From Candidatus Gastranaerophilales bacterium (GTDB lineage Bacteria; Cyanobacteriota; Vampirovibrionia; Gastranaerophilales; Gastranaerophilaceae): a stretch of 13,317 bases of DNA. A program made the translations under genes and the position numbers. The notes beneath the pieces were generated by a model that did no database searches, had not been told where the DNA came from, and saw only the letters and a list, made by a program, of their open reading frames with translations. This document shows, piece after piece, positions 6,533-11,903 of this stretch. The DNA lies in assembly GCA_910587175.1 (NCBI GenBank), contig CAJULH010000053.1:1-13317 (forward strand), read 5' to 3'. Positions within the stretch are counted from its first letter, which is position 1. Every line of letters begins with the position of its first letter.

Positions 6533-7978
6533 ATGAAAATAGTTAAGAAACTGTTTGCAGCAACTGTTGCTTTTGCAGCTATCGGTACTGCAGCTTTTGC
6601 TGATGAACCAAAAGTTGAAGCTTATGCCCACCCGACACTTTTCGGCACACAAAGCCAAACTCTGGTTGATGGTGAGGATACTTATCAAATCGGCGGTCAG
6701 ATTTTAAAATCAAAAAACAGATTGGGCGTTAAAAATAAAGATAACGTTTATATCAGCTCCTGGTCAAAAGATTTATTAAAACTTATCAAAGAAACCCAGG
6801 AAAAAGCAGGATATTCCAAAGATTTATTTAATCCCAAGATGCCTATCTTGAGATCAGAACTTGCTTTTGCTATGGCAGAAGGATTAAACACAAAGGCAGC
6901 CTCTACAACAAAAGGCTACACAGACATAGCTGATAACTATTGGGCAAAAGACTGGATTTATTCAGCAACCAATGCTGATGTTATGATTGGTTATCCTTCA
7001 GGCGCTTTCAAACCGGATCAACCGATTACTAAGGCTGAAGTGTTTGCTACAATTGCAAAACAAATTAATGTTAAATATGAAAACGGCGTACCGACATACA
7101 AAGGCAAAACTATTAAATATATCCCGGAATGGGCTTATAACGCTACAAACGAAGTTGTTGCTTCAGGTCTTTTAAACCATGTACCTGATACAAACAAAAT
7201 CATTAATTCAGAATATCTGTCAAAAGAACAGGTTGCATATATTGTTGGTGCTTTAAGAAAAAACAGCTTATATGCTCAAAATGTTGCAGCAAGCCAGTCT
7301 GCTTCAAAAGCTTGTGCTAAACAAGGTTTAACCACTTTAAGAATTAAACTTTTAGACAGATTAAGTGCAAAAACTGCAAACGTTGGTGATGCTTTCACGG
7401 CTAAAACCTGTCAGGATGTTGTAGTTGCAGGTCAATCTTTCCCTGCCGGCTCCATCGTTAGAGGTGAAGTTATCGAAGTTGAAAGACCAGGCTTAAAGAA
7501 TTGCAAAAACGGTTACATCAAGGTTAAATTTGTGAAAATTAAAGACCTTGAAACAAACTGTGAAGCAGCTCTTCCGTCATCTATCGCTTCTGCAAATGCC
7601 GATGCTGTTAAAAACCCGAATTTCGTTGCAAGACTATTAGGCTTCCCGTTCTCAGGTGCAGGCAGAATCGTTGGTGTTGCAGGAAGAACAGCCGGCGGTG
7701 TTGTTAATGTTGCTGCAAACGGTTTGGAAGAAATCGGCGACAACTTAAGCAATACATTTGTTGAAACACTTACAGCTCATCCCGGACGCGGCATGGCATC
7801 TGCAGGAAATGTTCTTTCAACAACCGGCAAAGGCATTTTTGACTTCGCTAAGTTAATCGTTTCAGGAACATTCGGCGTTGTTTACGAACTTGCTGATGAA
7901 ATCGTTTATGTATTTGTTCCAAGCTTGTCAAATTCTTCAAGCTTAAATCCGAACGAAGAATTAACAATCGTATTCTAA
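6533..7978 (+). CDS. Secreted S-layer-homology (SLH) domain protein with a C-terminal beta-type domain and Gly-rich tail
   Basis: The 481-residue precursor begins with a clear Sec signal peptide: positively charged MKIVKK, a hydrophobic core, and AFA followed by DEP at residue 24, so cleavage after 23 is likely. Residues about 103-240 hold SLH repeats. The clearest is 129-178 (YTDIADNYWAKDWI, then GYPSGAFKPDQPITKAEVFATI); a partial one precedes it and a divergent one follows (IPEWAYNATNEVVASGLL). SLH domains bind cell-wall polymers. Residues 268-345 form a separate domain (RIKLLDRLSAKTANVGDAFTAK, then PAGSIVRGEVIEVERPG) that looks like a small beta-barrel; I cannot name it. Residues 363-465 are Gly/Ala-rich with hydrophobic, possibly membrane-associated, helices. 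Five Cys remain in the mature chain. The gene has its own promoter, a strong AGGAG ribosome site and an intrinsic terminator, so it is probably a highly expressed single-gene unit. An envelope structural or tethering role is inferred. Confidence 0.88.
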   Translation: MKIVKKLFAATVAFAAIGTAAFADEPKVEAYAHPTLFGTQSQTLVDGEDTYQIGGQILKSKNRLGVKNKDNVYISSWSKDLLKLIKETQEKAGYSKDLFNPKMPILRSELAFAMAEGLNTKAASTTKGYTDIADNYWAKDWIYSATNADVMIGYPSGAFKPDQPITKAEVFATIAKQINVKYENGVPTYKGKTIKYIPEWAYNATNEVVASGLLNHVPDTNKIINSEYLSKEQVAYIVGALRKNSLYAQNVAASQSASKACAKQGLTTLRIKLLDRLSAKTANVGDAFTAKTCQDVVVAGQSFPAGSIVRGEVIEVERPGLKNCKNGYIKVKFVKIKDLETNCEAALPSSIASANADAVKNPNFVARLLGFPFSGAGRIVGVAGRTAGGVVNVAANGLEEIGDNLSNTFVETLTAHPGRGMASAGNVLSTTGKGIFDFAKLIVSGTFGVVYELADEIVYVFVPSLSNSSSLNPNEELTIVF

Positions 7979-8006
7979 TAATAAATACGGTTTAAATTTC
8001 AAAACA

Positions 8007-8043
8007 AAAGCACTTCTTAAATTTTAAGGGGTGCTTTGTTTTT
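8007..8043 (+). terminator. Strong intrinsic terminator after the SLH-protein gene
   Basis: AAAGCACTTCTTAAA (8007-8021) pairs back with TTTAAGGGGTGCTTT (8023-8037). This gives a long, nearly uninterrupted stem with two G-U pairs, followed by GTTTTT (8038-8043). It begins 29 nt after the SLH gene stop. Confidence 0.88.
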
Positions 8044-8095
8044 AACATTTTGTCACATTTTAACAATTTTTTATCTGCACGCGTTTTTTAAATGT

Positions 8096-9892
8096 ATGGT
8101 AAATGGTGTGTATTACAATCAAAATTATATGCAAAACCCTTATCCTTATGTGGTTTATCCTCAGGCTGCTTATACACCCCAGCCTGCATATATGACAAAT
8201 TCTTATACCGCAGCACCATATACAGCACAAAACTATGCAGCGCCAAATTACGCATCTTTAAATTATCCGCCTGTATACCCGGCATTAAATACAACCCAGG
8301 GATACTATGCACAATACCAAATGGCGCCAGCCCTGACACAGGATACTTACACACCGCAAACCCAGACAAATAGCATATTACAGCAAAACATTCAAACCCC
8401 AAAAACAAACAAAGCAAAGTTGAGTTTGTTTTTTATAAACGATATGCATGGGCATATTGACAACATGACAAACATTTTAGGGGCTTCAAAACAGTTTGAC
8501 AAAGACGCCAAGACAAAAGGTGCTGATACCATAAAACTTTCCGCAGGTGATAACGTCGCAGGAAGTGACCCAAAGAGAAACAAACTGATGATGAATTTCC
8601 TGAATTATATAGGAATAGACGCCTCTGCAATGGGAAACCATGAATACGATGCTAGTGCAAGTGAGTTTTACAAAACAAAAACAAATACAAAAACACAGTT
8701 CCTTGCAGCAAATGCAAACCTGCCTCAGGGAAGCCAATTTTATAACAACATCCAAAAATCAACAATAATTGAGAAAAACGGAAATAAATACGGCATTGTA
8801 GGTTTGATGCCGGTTGATCTTGAAACCGTTGCAAGCACAAAAGAAGCTTTGGAAGGAATTAAACCATATTCCCTTGAAGAGTCCGTAAAGCTTGTCCAGG
8901 CAGAAGTTGATAAATTAAGGGCACAGGGTATAAACAAGATAATTTTAACATCCCACCTTGGAATTGATAAAGACATGCGGATAGCACCTATGCTTGATGG
9001 CGTAGATATTATTCAGGGCGGACATTCCCACAATTTAACCCCTGAATTAAAACAGGGCGAAAACATTGTAAAAAGCAAAACAGGAGAGCCTGTAATAATT
9101 GTTCAAAGCGGTGAAAACGGTAAATACGCAGGCATTTTGGATGTAGATTTCGACGAAAATGGCATCATAACAACAGCTTCGCTTAATATAAGCCGTTCGG
9201 AACTTGCAAAAGATCCGGTTCTTGAAGCCATAAAATCAGCCGCCCTTGGTCCTTCTCCAAAATTGGGCACACTACAGGAGGCTGACCCGCTTCCTGAAAA
9301 CAGAAGGACAACCCCATGTGCCTGGACAGGCTTCCTTTGTGATGGCATGAGGGCAGAGCTTAACACAGACATCGCCTTTATAAATTCTGCAAACACAAGA
9401 AAGGTGCCAAGGGCGGGAAGCCTGACAGAAAGAGATATTTCTGAAACAACCCCTATGAAAAATAAACTTATGATTTCAAAAATGACCGAAAAAGAAATTG
9501 TAAGGGTAATAAAAGATGCAGCAAAAACAACTATGACAAGCGAAATTGGTGAACCGGGGCTTATGATGGTAAGCGGCTTAACCTATAAAATTACACCAAA
9601 CGGCGATTTGATAGAATTAAATTTTGTAGATAAACAGGGAAATAAAACCCCAATAGACTTCAATAACCCGTCAGAAGACAAGGTTTACACGGTAGCACAC
9701 GATTCGTTTGTTGCAGAACCGAGAGAAAACCCTGAATACCCAGGCATGATACCTTCTGCGCGCAAATTTAAAGAGAGCCAAAACTTTGATTTTGACAAAG
9801 ATAAAGCACTTATTGACTATATTAAAAAATTACCAAATAAAGATGAATTAAGAATTACAGACGATGGCAGGGTGCAAATCGTACAGGCATAA
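8096..9892 (+). CDS. 5'-nucleotidase/metallophosphoesterase (UshA-like two-domain enzyme) with Tyr/Pro/Gln-rich N-terminus
   Basis: From the ATG at 8096 the product has 598 residues. The metallophosphatase half shows FINDMHGH (Asp116, His118), AGDNVAG (Asp152), GNHEYD (Asn181, His182), SHLG (His287) and GGHSH (His310, His312), a complete dimetal site. The second half (about 387-555) is the 5'-nucleotidase C-terminal substrate domain, with INSANTRKVPRAG where NGGGxR is usual. It should hydrolyse nucleotides or similar phosphoesters. About 105 residues before the catalytic domain are low-complexity, rich in Tyr, Pro, Gln, Asn and Ala, with no signal peptide, which is unusual because family members are mostly exported. 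The start is uncertain. There is no ribosome site before 8096, an ATG at 8129 is possible, and the frame is open back to a TTG at 8036. The TTG would add a hydrophobic segment and follows AAGGGG, but that stretch is the terminator hairpin of the previous gene. Confidence 0.86.
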   Translation: MVNGVYYNQNYMQNPYPYVVYPQAAYTPQPAYMTNSYTAAPYTAQNYAAPNYASLNYPPVYPALNTTQGYYAQYQMAPALTQDTYTPQTQTNSILQQNIQTPKTNKAKLSLFFINDMHGHIDNMTNILGASKQFDKDAKTKGADTIKLSAGDNVAGSDPKRNKLMMNFLNYIGIDASAMGNHEYDASASEFYKTKTNTKTQFLAANANLPQGSQFYNNIQKSTIIEKNGNKYGIVGLMPVDLETVASTKEALEGIKPYSLEESVKLVQAEVDKLRAQGINKIILTSHLGIDKDMRIAPMLDGVDIIQGGHSHNLTPELKQGENIVKSKTGEPVIIVQSGENGKYAGILDVDFDENGIITTASLNISRSELAKDPVLEAIKSAALGPSPKLGTLQEADPLPENRRTTPCAWTGFLCDGMRAELNTDIAFINSANTRKVPRAGSLTERDISETTPMKNKLMISKMTEKEIVRVIKDAAKTTMTSEIGEPGLMMVSGLTYKITPNGDLIELNFVDKQGNKTPIDFNNPSEDKVYTVAHDSFVAEPRENPEYPGMIPSARKFKESQNFDFDKDKALIDYIKKLPNKDELRITDDGRVQIVQA

Positions 9893-9911
9893 GCAAAAAG
9901 CCTAAACTGCA

Positions 9912-10745
9912 TTAATTAAACTTTAAAGAAACAAATATCATCAAAATACCCGCAGCCCAGCAATAGTATGCAAAACATTTAAGATTAAATTTTTCTAAAA
10001 ATTTCATAAAATATTTTATACAAAGAAAACCGGTTACAAAAGAAACAAGGCAGCCTAAAGCCATGGCTTTTAAATTAAAATTTTGAATTTCTGCAGGGTT
10101 AATTTCTAAGAGCGGATAAATCAGAGAAGCAATTATTATAATCGGTATGCTCAAAATGAAGGAAAACCTTGCAGCTTTTGTCCTTTCAACGCCGTTAAAT
10201 ATTCCTGTCGCAATAGTAAGTCCGGAACGGGATAACCCCGGAAAAATAGCAAACCCCTGCGCAATTCCTATAAACAATACTGTTTTAAAGTCCATCTTTT
10301 TTTCCGGACGTTTTAATTTTTCACTAAAAAACAACACGAACCCTGTAATTAAAAGCAGCCCCGCAACAATTGCCGTATTTTCAACCAGCCTGTGTGCCAT
10401 ATCCTTTATAAAAAATGCCATTATACAGGTGACAAGCGTTGCAAACAGCACATAAACACCTGTTTTGAACTCCGGGCTTTCGTAGTCTTTATTTATAAGC
10501 CCCCTGAAAAAGCCGGTAACAATTTCTTTTAAATCTTTAAAAAAGAAGATTATAACAGCAAAAAGGGATGCAAGGTGAATCAATATATCAAAGAAAATTT
10601 CCTCGCTACCCACATTTTGAAAGCCGGTACCGGCAAATATTTTATATAGCATAGAGCTGAAAACTATATGTGCCGAGCTCGAAATAGGCAAAAATTCGCT
10701 TATTCCCTGTGCTGCTCCCATAATTACAGCCTGGATTGTCTGCAT
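9912..10745 (-). CDS. uppP: Undecaprenyl-diphosphatase UppP (BacA)
   Basis: This 277-residue polytopic membrane protein has the two signature segments of BacA/UppP: QGISEFLPISSSAH (13-26, with Glu17 and His26) and PGLSRSG (169-175, with Arg173). There are about eight hydrophobic segments between residues 1 and 275. It dephosphorylates undecaprenyl pyrophosphate so that the lipid carrier can be reused for peptidoglycan and other envelope polymers; the length is normal for the family. The gene lies 83 nt downstream of queD on the same strand. Its own promoter candidate lies in that gap, and the leader can form an imperfect hairpin (10770-10798, CAGGT and ACCTG arms with an inner CCG/CGG). The stop faces the nucleotidase gene across a 19-bp gap that contains no visible terminator. 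Confidence 0.96.
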   Translation of the reverse strand: MQTIQAVIMGAAQGISEFLPISSSAHIVFSSMLYKIFAGTGFQNVGSEEIFFDILIHLASLFAVIIFFFKDLKEIVTGFFRGLINKDYESPEFKTGVYVLFATLVTCIMAFFIKDMAHRLVENTAIVAGLLLITGFVLFFSEKLKRPEKKMDFKTVLFIGIAQGFAIFPGLSRSGLTIATGIFNGVERTKAARFSFILSIPIIIIASLIYPLLEINPAEIQNFNLKAMALGCLVSFVTGFLCIKYFMKFLEKFNLKCFAYYCWAAGILMIFVSLKFN

Positions 10746-10809
10746 AAACTCTCTTTCTTCTCTTACTATCAGGTGTTTCCGGTATACGGTTAAACCTGCT
10801 GCATTTATT

Positions 10810-10839
10810 ATTATAGCGTCTGTGCGCTTTATACCTCAA
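10810..10839 (-). promoter_or_regulatory. Promoter candidate for uppP, overlapping the end of queD
   Basis: On the minus strand TTGAGG (complement of 10834-10839) and a perfect TATAAT (complement of 10810-10815) are 18 bp apart. Transcription would start near 10803, giving a 58-nt leader. The -35 box lies within the last codons of queD, so uppP could be made both from this site and by readthrough from queD. Confidence 0.5.
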
Positions 10840-11188
10840 AGTAAGAAGCACAGGATGAAGGTGTTTCCCAAACGCTTACTTTAGAAACACCCGGAATTCT
10901 TTCTTTTATTCTGCCGTATAAAAACCTTGCAATAAATTCAGAGCTTGGTGAAACTCCGCTAAACTCAGGCAGGGTATTAATATCAGTGTGATCAAGGTAG
11001 TCTATTATTTCATTGACTTTTTTCTTCAACACTTTAAAATCAATCAGAATATTTGATTTATCAAGCTCTGTACCTTGCACGTAAACTTCAACTTTCCAAT
11101 TGTGCCCGTGTTGGTTTTCACACTCTCCTTTGTAATTCAGAAGGTGGTGTGCGGCTGAAAAATGCGTCTCTATCTTTACTTCAAACAT
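10829..11188 (-). CDS. queD: 6-carboxytetrahydropterin synthase QueD (6-pyruvoyl-tetrahydropterin synthase family)
   Basis: The 119-residue product has the zinc-binding and catalytic pattern of the QueD/PTPS family. His14/His15 lie in FSAAHHL, and Cys23-x3-His-Gly-His (CENQHGH, zinc ligands His27 and His29) carries the catalytic Cys. Asp50 is in IDFKVLK, His67 in LDHTDIN and Glu108 in VWETPSSCASY. The short length and CxxxHGH spacing favour QueD, which turns dihydroneopterin triphosphate into 6-carboxytetrahydropterin on the way to queuosine, over a folate or biopterin enzyme. Other queuosine genes are not in the window. The ATG at 11188 has no Shine-Dalgarno sequence; a TAATAT hexamer at -12 to -7 leaves open a leaderless transcript, but no -35 box supports this. 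The region from here to the palindrome at 11322 shows nothing else I can name. Confidence 0.93.
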   Translation of the reverse strand: MFEVKIETHFSAAHHLLNYKGECENQHGHNWKVEVYVQGTELDKSNILIDFKVLKKKVNEIIDYLDHTDINTLPEFSGVSPSSEFIARFLYGRIKERIPGVSKVSVWETPSSCASYFEV

Positions 11189-11321
11189 AGGACAATATTA
11201 ACATAAATAAAAAATTGTGGGAAAAAATTTGCAGGATTTTTTCAAAGAAAATAATAGAAACGATATTTTGAAAAAACAATTTCAAATTCATCCGATAAAC
11301 ACTTAAATCTTAAAATAAACA

Positions 11322-11659
11322 CCGTCATTGCAAAAAAGAATCTGCAGGTTAAGCACCGTCTGGCAATTCTAACCAATGACCAGCCCATGGGGACTCCTTA
11401 TATGTTTTTAATACCATTAGCATAAGCAATCTTAAAAGGTTTTAGCGAATGCATAAAGTGAGCATGCCTGAAACTCTGTCTCCTTTTAGCTTAAGACAGG
11501 GTTGAGTTTGCAAGCAATAAAAAATGAGCTTAAGGCTCTTGATTGTGTTGCAGACCTGGTATTAAAAGCATATAAGGAGGCGGAACCGTTGCATAAAAGA
11601 GTTTCGGCGTTTAATTTTACCGGATTGCTTCGTCGCTGCTGTTTCCCTCGCACTGACGG
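11322..11659. repeat. Long imperfect palindrome (MITE-like element or long-hairpin RNA)
   Basis: Several inverted-repeat pairs are concentric around position 11487-11490. The outermost is CCGTCATTGC (11322-11331) against GCACTGACGG (11650-11659), with one mismatch. The strongest is a 23-bp pair, 11394-11416 against 11557-11579, with one mismatch, built on CTCCTTATATG and its complement. The central hairpin is AACTCTGTCT (11472-11481) with AGACAGGGTT (11494-11503). Intermediate stretches also align in inverted orientation with gaps. The right end (GGATTGCTTCGTCGCT, then CCCTCGCACTGACGG) resembles the common bacterial intergenic repeat ending in 'CTCGCAATGACGG'. This suggests a decayed non-autonomous mobile element, or a transcribed long hairpin. 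No transposase or clear target duplication is visible. Confidence 0.62.
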
Positions 11660-11674
11660 GCAGCTATTTTTTAT

Positions 11675-11692
11675 CTGTGAAATATTTCACAA
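11675..11692. promoter_or_regulatory. Rex- or CRP-type operator upstream of adhE (site 1)
   Basis: CTGTGAAATATTTCACAA is an 18-bp palindrome. It matches the Rex (redox-sensing repressor) pattern TTGTGAA-N4-TTCACAA with a single mismatch and equally satisfies the CRP pattern TGTGA-N6-TCACA. adhE is a well-known Rex target in several bacteria, which favours Rex. The centre is about 70 bp upstream of the predicted transcription start, a position also compatible with a CRP-type activator. Confidence 0.62.
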
Positions 11693-11719
11693 AAATTGTA
11701 AAGAATGTATTAAATACAC

Positions 11720-11747
11720 TTGCAAATTATGTTTTTTGTAATATGAT
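11720..11747 (+). promoter_or_regulatory. Promoter candidate of adhE
   Basis: TTGCAA (11720-11725) and TATGAT (11742-11747, 5/6 to consensus) are spaced 16 bp apart, placing the transcription start near 11754. That start lies within the second operator, so a bound repressor would block initiation. Confidence 0.5.
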
Positions 11748-11751
11748 ATTA

Positions 11752-11769
11752 TTGTGAAATAAATCACGA
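11752..11769. promoter_or_regulatory. Rex- or CRP-type operator overlapping the adhE start region (site 2)
   Basis: TTGTGAAATAAATCACGA has a perfect left half (TTGTGAA) and a 5/7 right half of the same operator pattern as site 1, 77 bp downstream centre to centre. Its position over the predicted start site fits a repressor role. Confidence 0.5.
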
Positions 11770-11903
11770 ATAAAGATCTCCACTAAAACCCTGATCTTTA
11801 CAGGTAACCAAAGTTTAAAACTTTTAAATCACCGCAAAAAGAATAAGTTTTAAAAATACAATTAAAAACAATCGTCAATACTTATATTTTTAAGGAGAAA
11901 ACT
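11770..11903 (+). other. Untranslated leader of adhE with inverted repeats
   Basis: If transcription starts near 11754 the adhE leader is about 150 nt. It contains a perfect 8-bp stem, TAAAGATC (11771-11778) with GATCTTTA (11793-11800) and a 14-nt loop. An A/T palindrome AAAGTTT/AAACTTT follows at 11810-11824. AAAACTT at 11817-11823 could instead pair with AAGTTTT at 11845-11851. None is followed by a poly-T run, and I do not recognise a known riboswitch. The leader ends in AAGGAG (11892-11897), 6 nt before the ATG. Confidence 0.4.

Noticed and set aside
8092..8373. A plus-strand frame of 93 codons starting at the ATG in 8092-8094.
   Set aside because: It overlaps the Tyr-rich start of the 5'-nucleotidase gene in another frame. 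It exists because that low-complexity stretch lacks stops, and the nucleotidase frame continues into the catalytic domain.
10642..10851. A minus-strand frame linking queD and uppP.
   Set aside because: It lies out of frame over the start of uppP and the end of queD and gives a basic, unstructured peptide; both real genes are well supported.
11242..11388. A 48-codon minus-strand frame starting at the ATG in 11386-11388, preceded by AAGGAG.
   Set aside because: It starts inside the left arm of the long palindrome, its ribosome-like AAGGAG is mirrored in the other arm, and the peptide has no recognisable character, so the signal is best explained by the repeat.
11322..11659. A known structured RNA such as tmRNA, RNase P RNA, SRP RNA or 6S RNA.
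   Set aside because: None of the conserved sequence cores of these RNAs is visible. The segment is a long near-symmetrical palindrome with repeat-like ends, which fits a MITE-like element better, although a 6S-like long hairpin cannot be fully excluded.
11502..11741. A 79-codon plus-strand frame whose first 35 or so codons read like an amphipathic helix.
   Set aside because: There is no good ribosome site. It runs through the right half of the palindrome and then through operator site 1, and its middle (LLRRCCFPRTDG) is the typical false translation of the CTCGCAATGACGG-type intergenic repeat. It could be a gene remnant, but this cannot be supported.
11770..11903. A riboswitch (for example preQ1) in the gap between queD and adhE.
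   Set aside because: No aptamer sequence core I know is present, and this leader points at adhE, not queD.
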